A stretch of DNA of 64,000 nucleotides. Origin: a bacterium MS4. GTDB lineage: Bacteria > Bacillota > Clostridia > Oscillospirales > Acutalibacteraceae. The translations under genes were made by a program, and so were the position numbers. The notes under the pieces were generated by a model. It was given only the letters and a program-made list of their open reading frames with translations, ran no database searches and was not told the origin of the DNA. The DNA is taken from contig CCFG01000017.1 of assembly GCA_000752215.1 (NCBI GenBank), forward strand, positions 124,001 to 188,000, in the 5' to 3' direction. Shown one piece after another: positions 34,206 to 43,035 of the stretch; within the stretch, counting starts at the first letter, position 1; each line of letters starts with the position of its first letter.

Positions 34206-34961
34206 TTATCTGGAAAGGTATCCGCCGTCAATGGGGATTACTGCGCCGGTCACGTAATCGGAGGCCCGGGAAGCCAGAAAAACAACGGTTCCTTTTAAGT
34301 CGTCCGGGGTGCCCCAGCGCCCGGCGGGAATACGCAGCGTAATTTCATGATTGCGGACCGGGTCGTTGATAATAGCGGCATTCAGAGCGGTGTCCATGTA
34401 GCCTGGAGCAATGGCGTTCACATTAATTCCCTTTGACGCCCATTCGTTGGAAAACGCTTTGGTGAGCTGTGCCACCGCCCCTTTTGAAGCGGCGTAGGGC
34501 GAGCAGGTGTAACCGCCGAAAAAGCTGAGCATGGAAGCGACGTTGATGATTTTTCCCGTTCCGTTTGGGATCATTGCTTTCGCTGCCAGCTGGCTCATTT
34601 CAAATACCGCCGTAATGTTCAATTCGATCAGGCGGTCCCATTTGTCCAGCGGGATTTCTTCCGCAGGGCCGCGGACCTGCATCCCCGCATTATTCACCAG
34701 GATGTCAAGGCCGCCGAGCTTCTGGACAGCGCTGCCGAATCCGCGTTTCAGGTCCTCCCGATCCATCAGATCCGCCTGCACTCCGTAAAATGTAAGCCCG
34801 CCCGCCGACATGGCAGCGGCGATCTTTTCCGTTTCGTCGATTCTGTCCATAATGGCAACCGCCGCTCCGGCTTCGGCAAGACCCTGTGCAATTTTCTGGC
34901 CCAGTCCCGCAGCCGCACCCGTAACAATCGCTTTTTTACCGTGCAGATCAAATAAATCCAA
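34206..34961 (-). CDS. SDR family oxidoreductase, KduD / gluconate 5-dehydrogenase-like
   Basis: A 251-residue classical short-chain dehydrogenase. The cofactor motif is TGAAAGLG (14-21), NNAG is at 90-93, the catalytic serine is near S143 and YAASK (Y156, K160) completes the active site. GLTFYGVQADL and the PAGRWGTPDDLKGTVVFLAS end resemble KduD (2-keto-3-deoxygluconate 5-dehydrogenase) and gluconate 5-dehydrogenases. In either role it would act on a 5-keto sugar acid. The start is TTG with GGAGG 7 bases upstream. It is the first gene of the operon, downstream of a TTGGTATACCAA operator at 35126. Confidence 0.88.
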   Translation of the reverse strand: MDLFDLHGKKAIVTGAAAGLGQKIAQGLAEAGAAVAIMDRIDETEKIAAAMSAGGLTFYGVQADLMDREDLKRGFGSAVQKLGGLDILVNNAGMQVRGPAEEIPLDKWDRLIELNITAVFEMSQLAAKAMIPNGTGKIINVASMLSFFGGYTCSPYAASKGAVAQLTKAFSNEWASKGINVNAIAPGYMDTALNAAIINDPVRNHEITLRIPAGRWGTPDDLKGTVVFLASRASDYVTGAVIPIDGGYLSR

Positions 34962-35125
34962 GCTGCTTCCTCCTTTATCAGTCGCTTCAACATCGAATGG
35001 GTTTTACCCTTTCCCCGGCCTTTAGCCAGGGCAATTTCCGTCAGGTAAAACAGTTTGCTTCGAGAAGGAGCCCCTTAATTATTGAATACTAACATAGCGC
35101 CTAAGGAATTCCAATAATATTCATT

Positions 35126-35172
35126 TGGTATACCAACAACGCTATCATAGCATGTAGGCCTGTTTATTTCAA
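35126..35172 (-). promoter_or_regulatory. Promoter and palindromic GntR operator of the 11-gene operon
   Basis: On the minus strand, TTGAAA (35172-35167) and TATGAT (35150-35145), about 16 bases apart, form a good promoter. Seven bases after the -10 comes the perfect palindrome TTGGTATACCAA (35126-35137), where a bound repressor would block transcription. The cupin promoter at 36400 has the same palindrome at exactly the same 7-base distance. A second, weaker promoter (TTGGAA / TAGTAT, 35115-35086) lies below it. Confidence 0.65.
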
Positions 35173-35253
35173 TACTTTTTAAAAAATTTGTGCAATTCTA
35201 CTGTTTCCATCGGCTAAATTACACAGATCTGACAATTTCTTCAAAATAACTCT

Positions 35254-35318
35254 TTGACCTTTTTTTATAATTATGATATGATAAATCAAAAGGAATACCA
35301 TAGATATTCAATTGGTAT
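35254..35318 (+). promoter_or_regulatory. Promoter of the divergent gntR gene with split operator half-sites
   Basis: TTGACC (35254-35259), a 17-base spacer and TATGAT (35277-35282) form a strong promoter for the GntR gene. Shortly downstream ATACCA (35295-35300) and TGGTAT (35313-35318) are the two halves of the TTGGTATACCAA operator in reversed order, 12 bases apart. This suggests weaker autoregulation. Confidence 0.5.
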
Positions 35319-35395
35319 ATGTTTTATGTTATGACTTTAACAACAGCAAAACAGAGCACAATTTTTCAGACTAAAACATGTCAGAATGTAATTCC

Positions 35396-35497
35396 TACAG
35401 CAATTCCATTTCAGTTTGTGTGACAAAACACGTTTCTCCCCCACCGAAGGCGCGGGAGAAACGCAAACTTGTTGCAGAATCAACTGGAAATGCTGTA
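35396..35497. repeat. Dispersed ~101-bp palindromic repeat, copy B
   Basis: It begins TACAGCAATTCCATTTCAGT and ends CAACTGGAAATGCTGTA. The central hairpin is CGTTTCTCCC ... GGGAGAAACG. It has the same orientation as copy C at 58087 and is inverted relative to copy A at 7688. It lies in the 5' leader of the gntR gene. Confidence 0.85.
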
Positions 35498-35548
35498 AGA
35501 GATGGGATTTACTTTTGAAATAAAAAATTAGAAAAACAGGGGATCACA

Positions 35549-36232
35549 ATGAATATCATGCAAATCAATTCAGCAGAACAATCAAAAAAGAAGCAAATTT
35601 ATGAATATTTAAAACAGGAGATCATTTTCAATCGCCTGGAGCCAGGTACCGTGCTGGTTGAAAGACAGATCTGCAATGCGCTAAACGTCAGCCGGACTCC
35701 GGTAAGAGAGGCCATCCAGCAGCTGGTTTCCGAAGGCCTGGCCACAAACCTTACCAATAAGGGAAGCGTAGTTTCCACGATCACTTACGAAAATATTGCA
35801 TGCGTCTATGAGGTTCGCGAATATCTGGAGGGGCTGGCCGCACGGCTGAGCGCACAGCGGATTTCCGAAACCGGGATAAAAGAGCTCCACGACTATCTTC
35901 TGGTAATGGAACGGAATCTGGAAGTGAATAATCATAACGATCTTTTCGCTGCGGATTACAATTTTCATGAATGCATTATAAAAAGCGCCAATAACGATAT
36001 TCTTTTAGCGACCTGGAAAAACCTTCAGAGCCAGGTGCTCCGAATCACCAGACTGATCGATAAAAACGCCGCCGGCATTATGAATTCCCATAAGCTGCAC
36101 ACTCAGATATTTGAATCCATCGAAGGACACGATTGTAATGCCGCGGAGTCTTTTATGCGTGAGCATATCCGGAACAGCAAAATCAATCAGCTGAAATTGT
36201 TTGCGCCGAACATTGTGGATTCCACTATTTGA
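35549..36232 (+). CDS. GntR family regulator (FCD domain) of the sugar-acid operon
   Basis: A 227-residue regulator. The winged helix at ~10-75 contains LEPGTVLVERQICNALNVSRTPVREAIQQL. The FCD domain at ~85-215 is helical, with ADYNFHECIIKSANN and THKLHTQIFESIEG-like histidine positions that would hold a metal and an acidic sugar ligand. It is divergent from the eleven-gene operon. Identical TTGGTATACCAA palindromes lie in that operon's promoter and in the cupin promoter downstream, so it very probably represses both. AGGGGATC precedes the ATG. The effector may be a keto-sugar acid or inositol derivative. Confidence 0.88.
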   Translation: MNIMQINSAEQSKKKQIYEYLKQEIIFNRLEPGTVLVERQICNALNVSRTPVREAIQQLVSEGLATNLTNKGSVVSTITYENIACVYEVREYLEGLAARLSAQRISETGIKELHDYLLVMERNLEVNNHNDLFAADYNFHECIIKSANNDILLATWKNLQSQVLRITRLIDKNAAGIMNSHKLHTQIFESIEGHDCNAAESFMREHIRNSKINQLKLFAPNIVDSTI

Positions 36233-36277
36233 TCTTCTCATGGCGATAGAAAATTTTAGGCTATGCTCCCTCCGGAC

Positions 36278-36309
36278 AAAGGGCGTGGTCTGAAAAGGCC
36301 GCGCCTTTT
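36278..36309 (+). terminator. Terminator of the gntR gene
   Basis: AAAGG(G)CGTGG pairs with CCGCGCCTTT with one bulged G, loop TCTGAAAAGG, followed by TTCCTTT. It lies about 45 bases after the gntR stop. Confidence 0.55.
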
Positions 36310-36399
36310 CCTTTGCCAAAGGTCACTGATTTAGCTGTTCTCACTAAATCTGGAAATATTATTTTATGCATCATTTTTATAATATTTAGAAGTATGCGG

Positions 36400-36447
36400 T
36401 TGCATTTGGGCAAAAAATAGAATATAATAACCACATTGGTATACCAA
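36400..36447 (+). promoter_or_regulatory. Promoter and palindromic operator of the cupin gene
   Basis: TTGCAT (36400-36405), 17 bases, TATAAT (36423-36428), then 7 bases and the perfect 12-bp palindrome TTGGTATACCAA (36436-36447). The arrangement copies that of the 11-gene operon promoter, so both belong to one regulon of the GntR protein at 35549. Confidence 0.7.
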
Positions 36448-36498
36448 AGGAATTCTAATAGTATTTTATTAATGCTAAAAGAAAGGGATGGCTACATA

Positions 36499-36996
36499 AT
36501 GAAAGAAATTAAACCGCTTACTCCTGAACAAGAAGAGCAACTGATGGAAAATAGAGAGAATTTCCGTTATCAAAAAGTATTCCTTACCGATGGAAAAAAC
36601 TACCCCCTTCCCCACCTGGAGGGTGCCATCAGAGAAATCCTGGTAGACAAAGATACCATGGGAGCAGAGGACCTTACCGTCGGGTTATGCATTTATCAGC
36701 CCGGATCGTATCATGAAAAGCACGCGCACAGCGAATGTGAGGAAATTATGTATTGCATTTCGGGCAAATGCGTCGGCGGGATCGGCGACCATGAGAGCAT
36801 CGATATGCCGGGAGATATTCTTTTCATTCCGCGCGGGGCGACACATTGGTTTTACAATCCCTACAACGAGCCGGAAATTCATCTTTTCGCTTACACCCGC
36901 CCCAATCTGAAGACAGCGGGATATTCGGTGGAATCCGAAGGATTTAAGGAGATCGGTTCCGAAGTAGAAAGCAGCCTGGAATCATCTTCAAAATAA
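36499..36996 (+). CDS. Small cupin-domain protein of the GntR regulon
   Basis: A 165-residue protein with one cupin barrel. The first cupin motif is GSYHEKHAHSECEEIMYCISG (metal-ligand histidines and glutamate, ~80-100) and the second is PGDILFIPRGATHWFYN (histidine near 131). Single-domain cupins in sugar-acid clusters include sugar isomerases, uronate-opening KdgF proteins and small ligand sensors; the sequence does not decide between them. The start at 36499 has AAAGGGA upstream; a frame to 36436 would include the operator. Control by the same operator as the 11-gene operon ties it to that pathway, perhaps for an isomerisation or ring-opening step. Confidence 0.82.
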   Translation: MKEIKPLTPEQEEQLMENRENFRYQKVFLTDGKNYPLPHLEGAIREILVDKDTMGAEDLTVGLCIYQPGSYHEKHAHSECEEIMYCISGKCVGGIGDHESIDMPGDILFIPRGATHWFYNPYNEPEIHLFAYTRPNLKTAGYSVESEGFKEIGSEVESSLESSSK

Positions 36997-37032
36997 TCAG
37001 ATGAAAGACCAGAGCGAAAATATTATGAAAAC

Positions 37033-37066
37033 AGCCGCTCCCGTATGATACGGAAGCGGCTTCTTT
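37033..37066 (+). terminator. Terminator of the cupin gene
   Basis: GCCGCTCCCGTAT pairs with ATACGGAAGCGGC (one mismatch) around a single-base turn, followed by TTCTTT, 36 bases after the cupin stop. It also faces the convergent chemoreceptor gene. Confidence 0.65.
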
Positions 37067-37086
37067 GATGCATGTTTGCGGAATCC

Positions 37087-38838
37087 TCAGGCAATATCAT
37101 CCTTTAAATCAGTCTGAAATTCATCCGTACGCTCCGCCGGGCGATCCGCGGCAGACCCGGCTTCAATCAAACGGAAACGGTCCACAAGCTTTTTAAGCTC
37201 CCTTGCCTGTCCGGAAAGCTCCTCGCTGGCCGCCGCGCTTTCTTCCGCTGTCGCGGAATTCGTCTGAACGACGTTGGAAATGTTATCGATTCCCCTTTTG
37301 ATCCGGCCGACTGCATCTGACTGATAACTGGATGCCTGCGATATTTTCTCAACCGCGTCAAAAACAACATTTGTTGCGTTGACCACCTGAAACAGTGATT
37401 CCGCCGTCTGATTCGCAATCACGGTTCCATTTTCAATCTGCTGAACCGACTTTTCTATCAGGGAAGTAATGTTTTTTGCCGCCTGCGCGCTCTTACCCGC
37501 CAGATTTCTCACCTCGTCGGCAACTACGGCAAAGCCCTTTCCCGCGGCGCCTGCCCTTGCGGCCTCGACCGCGGCGTTCAATGCAAGAATATTAGTCTGG
37601 AAAGCGATATCGTCAATGACCCGGATGATTTTTCCGATTTGACTCGACGAATCGCTGATTTGCGAGATTGCTTCCATCATTTCGCTCATATGGCGGCTGC
37701 TGGAATCAATTTCGCAACGGACTTGGGAAACGTTCTGACCGGCATTGGCGGTGTGTTCGGCATTGCTTTTCACCTGTTCGGAAATTGCAGCAACGGACGA
37801 TGCCAGCCGTTCCACCTCTTCCGCCTGTTCGGCGGCTCCCTGCGCCATGGACTGCGCGCCGTCGGAGACCTGATTGGAACCGCTCAACACCTGTTCCGAA
37901 GCCTGATTGATTTCAGACAGAGTATGGTGAAAAGACTGGTCGATGTGAAAGATCGAATCCTGAAGCGCAATAAAGTCCCCTTTATATTCCACAGAGCAGA
38001 AGATGTTCAGGTCCCCTCCCGCCATTTTGGCAAGGTTGTCCGATATGTCCGTAATATACATTCGAATGGATTCGATCGTTTCGGAAAAGGAAGCAGCAAG
38101 CTGTCCTATTTCATTGCCGGAATCCACGCTGACCTGCACGTTCAGATCACCCTGCGCCAATCTTTGCGCAGCCTCCGCCATCTTTTTTACCGGTCTGCCG
38201 ATGCTGCGTGAGATGCGCAGCGCAATGACTGTGGAAATGGCCAGAGAAACAAGAATGACGGCAAGGATGCCCCATGTGGCCGCCGCACCCTTTGACGAGA
38301 GGTCCGCGGCAATCCGGTTGCCGGACACCGTTTTTTCATTGATCAGCGCGCTGGTCGCGGTCTTAATATTTTCAGACAACGTCTCCCCCTGGGACTTTAA
38401 AAGGGTCTGGGCCTCCATTGTTTTGTCTTGCTCGGCAAATGCTACCACCTGGCTGCTCACCGTTTTATACTGTTCTAAATTATCTTTAATGTTATGATAG
38501 TACCCTTTCTCTTTTTCGTTTGTCATCTTTTTTTCCATGTTTGAGAAATAGGCATCAATCTTCTGAATCGAGTCGGAAAGCTGATTCAGATAAATATTCC
38601 GGGTACCGGTGTCGGTCGAGGAGATCACGGAATTGATAATGGTTCGGCTGTCGTTGAATTCCGTATTGAAAAGGCCGATATCCCCCTGGGCAAACCCGTA
38701 GTCGATCAAAGCGCCGCTGTATCGGGTATTCATATCCGTCATTCTAACAAGCCCTGCTACTCCCGCAGTGCTGGAAATCACTGTCACCAATACAAAGGTC
38801 AATATTAATTGATTGCCTATTTTCATATTTTTGAACAT
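37087..38838 (-). CDS. Methyl-accepting chemotaxis protein, paralog of the one at 19.5 kb
   Basis: A 583-residue receptor with TM1 (~8-30), a four-helix-bundle-type sensor (~35-185), TM2 (~188-208), HAMP ([22 protein letters not shown]) and a long signalling domain with [23 protein letters not shown] at the tip. The sensor keeps [22 protein letters not shown] in common with the receptor at 19493, but much of the rest differs, which suggests a changed ligand. It lies between the two sugar/inositol operons, so one of their substrates is a reasonable ligand guess. No CheA, CheW or flagellar genes are in the window. Confidence 0.93.
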   Translation of the reverse strand: MFKNMKIGNQLILTFVLVTVISSTAGVAGLVRMTDMNTRYSGALIDYGFAQGDIGLFNTEFNDSRTIINSVISSTDTGTRNIYLNQLSDSIQKIDAYFSNMEKKMTNEKEKGYYHNIKDNLEQYKTVSSQVVAFAEQDKTMEAQTLLKSQGETLSENIKTATSALINEKTVSGNRIAADLSSKGAAATWGILAVILVSLAISTVIALRISRSIGRPVKKMAEAAQRLAQGDLNVQVSVDSGNEIGQLAASFSETIESIRMYITDISDNLAKMAGGDLNIFCSVEYKGDFIALQDSIFHIDQSFHHTLSEINQASEQVLSGSNQVSDGAQSMAQGAAEQAEEVERLASSVAAISEQVKSNAEHTANAGQNVSQVRCEIDSSSRHMSEMMEAISQISDSSSQIGKIIRVIDDIAFQTNILALNAAVEAARAGAAGKGFAVVADEVRNLAGKSAQAAKNITSLIEKSVQQIENGTVIANQTAESLFQVVNATNVVFDAVEKISQASSYQSDAVGRIKRGIDNISNVVQTNSATAEESAAASEELSGQARELKKLVDRFRLIEAGSAADRPAERTDEFQTDLKDDIA

Positions 38839-38979
38839 GATTGCATCTCTTTTCAGATAATTTTGATGCTGCGAAGCAACGGGTCGATGTCCGCCATCAT
38901 CGCTGCGGGATGGAATAGGAACAGACCGATATAGAAAGCCGCTTCAAAGATTTATCCTTTCGCTCAAAACAGAAAGGGC

Positions 38980-39052
38980 CATTGCGGGATTCTCCGGGGA
39001 CGGCCTTGTTATTCCTGATGAACCGCAAGACGATTGGAGAATACCCGCAATG
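38980..39052 (-). terminator. Long inverted repeat ending the inositol operon
   Basis: CATTGCGGGATTCTCC (38980-38995) pairs with GGAGAATACCCGCAATG (39036-39052) with one bulge and a 40-base loop, about 110 bases after the iolB stop. On the minus strand it is followed by GCCCTTTCTGTTTTG. It probably ends the operon; nothing else is seen in the 326-base gap. Confidence 0.55.
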
Positions 39053-39164
39053 ACCGGAGGAGATGGGTAGGAGATATGTATATGACTAAAGAAAAAGGCA
39101 TTATGAATGAAAAAACTGAAATGCGGACAGAAAAGCTATTTTCCAATAGCCTCCGTTCTGAAAG

Positions 39165-39941
39165 CTACGCTTCCTCCAGCAGCCATGTGTGCGCCGGGTC
39201 GAAAATACGGTCCGTCCATGGGTCCCCGTCAAAATGGCGGATCATCCATACATAATACATGGGATAGCCGGGCGCGTTCACTTGCGGATGGGTCAACCCT
39301 CCGGGGATGGCGCAGAAGCTGCCGTCCTTGATTTTGCAGACCTCGTCGCCAATAAAGCATGCGCCGAAGCCCTGCGGTTTTTGAAAGCGGTAGTAATATA
39401 CCTCCGGCTGAGGATGATGGTGCGGAGGATAGCTGGACCAGCCCCCTTGCGGCACAAGAATTTCGCCCATGACCATATTGGAATAGGGCGCTGTGTGGTA
39501 ATCGAAAAAAGTGCGGACCGTCCGCTGCGCTTTTCCTTCAAACTGGTCCTGTCCGAAGGTTTCTTCCCCGCAGTTATCCGGCGTATACAGAACACTTTCA
39601 AAGACTTTGTCATTGGGTGTGGACTGTACCAGAATCTCACTTTCCGCACCGGCGGTCACGGTTACGGGCACATCCCTGCACACGTGCAGGCAGGTGGCCC
39701 CTTCCGTAAAGAAATCCCCCCGCCGCGCAGTCACGGAACGCCCCTCCCAGCTGTACTTGACATCCCCCTGGATCAACAGCAGGGCCATTTCCTCTTCCCG
39801 GGGTGAGAAGGTCACGGACTTCCCTTTTTCCATACGATATACCGTAATATTCATCATCATATTTTCAAAAGGGCCGTGGATTCCTGTAAGAACTTTTTCG
39901 CCCCCCGCATCAAACCCGGGGCAGCCAAAAATTTGATTCAT
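39165..39941 (-). CDS. iolB: 5-deoxy-glucuronate isomerase
   Basis: A 258-residue KduI/IolB-fold protein of usual length. The metal site is in SSYPPHHHPQPEVYYYRF (H174, H176, E180), with a further histidine in GGLTHPQVNAPGYPMYYVW. IolB converts 5-deoxy-D-glucuronate to 5-dehydro-2-deoxy-D-gluconate, the substrate of IolC. It is the last gene of the inositol operon, 31 bases after iolG. KduI is the main alternative, but the surrounding iol genes settle it. Confidence 0.92.
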   Translation of the reverse strand: MNQIFGCPGFDAGGEKVLTGIHGPFENMMMNITVYRMEKGKSVTFSPREEEMALLLIQGDVKYSWEGRSVTARRGDFFTEGATCLHVCRDVPVTVTAGAESEILVQSTPNDKVFESVLYTPDNCGEETFGQDQFEGKAQRTVRTFFDYHTAPYSNMVMGEILVPQGGWSSYPPHHHPQPEVYYYRFQKPQGFGACFIGDEVCKIKDGSFCAIPGGLTHPQVNAPGYPMYYVWMIRHFDGDPWTDRIFDPAHTWLLEEA

Positions 39942-39972
39942 ATCGAGCCTCCATTAAAATAACGACTGCAAA

Positions 39973-40983
39973 TTAAAATTGAATTTCGGACAGCTTGACC
40001 GGACGATGCTCCTTTACGGACTTCGCTGCGGCCTTTGCGATCAGCACAGCCTGCAGGCCGTCGTTCACTGTGACCGCCACCGGCGTATCGTTTAAAACAG
40101 ATTCCGTAAATTGTGTCACTTCCGTCGCAAAAGATTCCATGTACCGCTCAAGGAAGAAATAGAGCGGTTTTTCACCCGTTATGCCGTCGGAGGTGCTGAC
40201 GACCGCGCTGGAGGGAAGATCGTTGGAAACTGCCGCCTGCCCTTTGGAGCCGAACACCTCCGCACGCTGATCGTAACCGTACACCGCTTTGCGGGAATTG
40301 TCGATCACCGCCAGCGCGCCGTTTGCCAGCTTCATGGTAATAATCGCCGTATCCACATCGCCCGCTTCCCCAATTCCGGGGTCAACCAGAACCGCAGAGT
40401 TTGCGTAAATTTCTTCCACGTCGCTTCCGGTCAGATAGCGTACCATATCAAAATCATGGATGGTCATATCCAGGAAGATACCGCCGGACACCTTCACGTA
40501 TTCGATCGGGGGCGAGTCCGGATCGCGGGAGGTGATTTTCACGATGTGGACATCTCCGATTTTCCCGCTCTCCACAATTTCCCTGACAGCATGAAAATTG
40601 TGGTCAAACCTGCGGTTGAAGCCCACCTGGTATTTTAAATGGGAATGTTCCAGCTCCTTCATGACCGACTTGATTTCCGACAGCTCCCGTGAAATCGGTT
40701 TTTCACAGAAGACGTGCTTGCCCGCCCGGATCGCTTCAATGGAAATCGGCGCGTGCGTCTGTGTGGAAGAGCAGATCATGACCGCATCAATCGCAGGATC
40801 TTTTAAAATATGGTGATAATCATCATATGTCGGGATTCCCATTTCCTTTGCCCATTTTCTGGAATCGTCGGTCCAGTATGGGTCCGCCATAGCAGCGACC
40901 CTTGCATTTTTTACATGATAGGTAATGCTCTCCCCGTGCACTTTTCCAATTCGTCCCGCGCCAATAATACCGATGTTTAACAT
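39973..40983 (-). CDS. iolG: Inositol 2-dehydrogenase (Gfo/Idh/MocA family)
   Basis: About 336 residues. NAD-binding GAGRIG is at residues 9-14, the conserved EKPIS carries lysine 95, and LDMTIHDFDM supplies D172 and H176. NSRKAVYGYDQRAEVFGSKG near 250 is typical of inositol 2-dehydrogenases. It oxidises myo-inositol to scyllo-inosose with NAD+. Two further Gfo/Idh genes (44614, 47654) lie in the same operon and may take other inositol isomers. GGAGG precedes the ATG at 40983; the frame runs on to 41046. Confidence 0.9.
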   Translation of the reverse strand: MLNIGIIGAGRIGKVHGESITYHVKNARVAAMADPYWTDDSRKWAKEMGIPTYDDYHHILKDPAIDAVMICSSTQTHAPISIEAIRAGKHVFCEKPISRELSEIKSVMKELEHSHLKYQVGFNRRFDHNFHAVREIVESGKIGDVHIVKITSRDPDSPPIEYVKVSGGIFLDMTIHDFDMVRYLTGSDVEEIYANSAVLVDPGIGEAGDVDTAIITMKLANGALAVIDNSRKAVYGYDQRAEVFGSKGQAAVSNDLPSSAVVSTSDGITGEKPLYFFLERYMESFATEVTQFTESVLNDTPVAVTVNDGLQAVLIAKAAAKSVKEHRPVKLSEIQF

Positions 40984-41060
40984 ATTGATTTCTCCTCCTG
41001 TAAAATTTGTAAGATAAAACAGCAGAGCCGCTTCATCGGGTACCAATCGTTCCTTTACCG

Positions 41061-41987
41061 TCAGTCCTCACCCATCGCCTGCTTCAGACAGGCGACCGAC
41101 ATCTTAATGCCCGTCATGGCGTCCATGGTGAGGTCCTCCATTTCCAGCGATACTTCCCCGTCGTAGCCGCACATGCGGACAACGGAAAAGAACTCCTTCC
41201 ACCACTGCAGATCATGCCCGCATCCGACGGCTACATAGTTCCACGAGCGTTCGGAAAAACGGCTGATAGGTTTTGTATCGAGAACCCCGTTCCTGTCACA
41301 AAGCGACCGCTCGATGCGGGAATCTTTTCCATGGACGTGATAAATTGCCTCTCCCAGCGCACGCGCGGCGCAGATGGGGTCGCCTCCCATCCAGAAAAGA
41401 TGGCTCGGGTCCAGGTTCATGCCGATGATGTTCCCCACTTCGCCGCGCAGCCGAAGCAGAGTTTCCGGATTATAGACCAGCTGCCATCCATGATTTTCAA
41501 GGGCGATTTTCTGAATCCCGCATTCTTCCGCTTGCCCGGCGAGCTTTCTCCAGACGGGAACGGCGACCTCCTCCCACTGATATTTCAGGATATCCTGTGT
41601 AAGCGGCGGCCAGCTGGTTGATACCCACACCGGCGTCGTATCCCCGGAATTTCCGGGAGGCAGTCCGCTCATCATGACGATTTTACGGATTCCCAACTTT
41701 TCCGCAAGGCGGAAGGTTTTTTCCGTTATTTCCATATCCTTTGAAAAAGCGAGCGGGTTCCCCGAGCAGTTCAGAACAATGACTTCCATGCCGTACCGCT
41801 TCAGGGTATCGCAGAATTTCTGTCTTTGCACATCGCTGCAAAGCAGAGCGTCCAAGTCGAGATGGGGCGAGGCGCCCCAGTTCCCGGTCGTCAGCTCCAG
41901 CGCGTGTATGCCCAGCCCGCTGACGGTTTTCAGCATTTCGTCAAAGGACAGATTGCCAAGGCTGTCGGAAAGATAACTCAGCTTCAT
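41061..41987 (-). CDS. Sugar phosphate isomerase/epimerase family TIM-barrel protein
   Basis: A 308-residue xylose-isomerase-like TIM barrel. Likely metal ligands are the glutamate in IALENHGW, the aspartate in NLDPSHLFW, the histidine in YHVHGKD and the terminal glutamate in VSLEMED. Members of this family in inositol clusters include inosose isomerase (IolI), inosose dehydratase (IolE) and keto-sugar epimerases. Since a clear iolE is present at 48740, inosose isomerisation is a fair guess, but I cannot be sure. AAGGATG lies just before the ATG at 41987; the frame extends to 42065 with no site. It is between the permease and iolG. Confidence 0.8.
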   Translation of the reverse strand: MKLSYLSDSLGNLSFDEMLKTVSGLGIHALELTTGNWGASPHLDLDALLCSDVQRQKFCDTLKRYGMEVIVLNCSGNPLAFSKDMEITEKTFRLAEKLGIRKIVMMSGLPPGNSGDTTPVWVSTSWPPLTQDILKYQWEEVAVPVWRKLAGQAEECGIQKIALENHGWQLVYNPETLLRLRGEVGNIIGMNLDPSHLFWMGGDPICAARALGEAIYHVHGKDSRIERSLCDRNGVLDTKPISRFSERSWNYVAVGCGHDLQWWKEFFSVVRMCGYDGEVSLEMEDLTMDAMTGIKMSVACLKQAMGED

Positions 41988-42021
41988 AAATACATCCTTT
42001 TCCGTGTCGGAATCCTGTCCG

Positions 42022-43035
42022 TTATTTTGCGGCCAGTCTTCTTGCTTTTGCCTCCATGGCAACACGGGTCACATCGATGAATACAGCCGCGATAATGACC
42101 AGGCCGATAACCACATACTGGATATCGCTGGACGCCTTCAGCAGGGTCAGCCCGTTGCGGATCGTTGAAATCAGGATTGCACCGATCAGCGTACCCCAGA
42201 TCGTACCTTTGCCGCCCATGAAGGAAGCCCCTCCAATGATGCAGGCAGCGATGGCGTCGGTGTCATACGGTTCGATCGCGGAAGCCGGGTTTGCGACACC
42301 GGTCCGGCCAACCAGAACAATCCCCGCGATCGCGGCCATAAACCCGCAGAGCGCATAAACAAAAATCAGCACATTGTCGGAATTGATACCGGAAAGGCGC
42401 GTTGCCTCCGGATTGCCGCCGACACAGAAAATCTGCCTGCCCAGAGCCGTATTATTGAGAAAAAAGTGGAAGCAGATGAAAATCAAAATCACGACAATAA
42501 AGGAGAGAGGGAAGCCGGAAAACTTTCCTTCCACTTTTAAAATATTTGTCGAACCAAGGGCGGTTACGCCCGCGGGGAAACCTGCGACCGTCTTGCTGGA
42601 AACAACCAGAAGGGCCAGGCCGCACAGGACGTTTTTCATACCCAGGGTAGAAACAAACGGATGAGGCAGATGCAGCTTAGTCAGCAGCAGCCCGTTCAGC
42701 AGACCGACCGTCAGGCCGGTTGCAAGGGCCGCCAGGATCAGGACCGCTGGGTTTGTAACCCCAAAATTGTTCGCAAGCGCACCCATGACACAGGTACACA
42801 GCACGCAGTTGGCGCCGACCGACAAATCGATACCGGCCGTAATCAGGGTGACAAGCATCCCCGAAGCAATGAGACTGTTTACGGCCGTCTGCCTGAAAAT
42901 ATTCATAATATTGCTGATGGTTAAAAAATTCGGTGACGCAATCGATAAAATCACGCCCAATATAAACAGGGCAAGAAGCGAACCCAGCTTCATCATAATA
43001 TCCTTTGCACTCACGCTTGTTTTCTTCTGTGTCAT
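42022..43035 (-). CDS. Inositol-type ABC transporter permease (RbsC-like)
   Basis: A 337-residue membrane protein with about 9-10 hydrophobic segments. The RbsC landmarks LIASGMLVTLITAGIDLSVGANCVLCTCVMG near 55 and CIIGGASFMGGKGTIWGTLIGAILIS near 265 are present. Here one permease serves the transporter, unlike the two in the 26-30 kb operon, so it should work as a homodimer with the ATPase encoded just upstream (4-base overlap). Position in the iol operon makes inositol the likely substrate. ATG at 43035 has GGAGG 9 bases upstream. Confidence 0.9.
   Translation of the reverse strand: MTQKKTSVSAKDIMMKLGSLLALFILGVILSIASPNFLTISNIMNIFRQTAVNSLIASGMLVTLITAGIDLSVGANCVLCTCVMGALANNFGVTNPAVLILAALATGLTVGLLNGLLLTKLHLPHPFVSTLGMKNVLCGLALLVVSSKTVAGFPAGVTALGSTNILKVEGKFSGFPLSFIVVILIFICFHFFLNNTALGRQIFCVGGNPEATRLSGINSDNVLIFVYALCGFMAAIAGIVLVGRTGVANPASAIEPYDTDAIAACIIGGASFMGGKGTIWGTLIGAILISTIRNGLTLLKASSDIQYVVIGLVIIAAVFIDVTRVAMEAKARRLAAK

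Noticed and set aside
39034-39255. A plus-strand ORF starting after GGAGG near 39057
   Set aside because: Despite a ribosome-like site it runs into the 3' end of iolB on the other strand and lies over the long inverted repeat; the protein has no domain.
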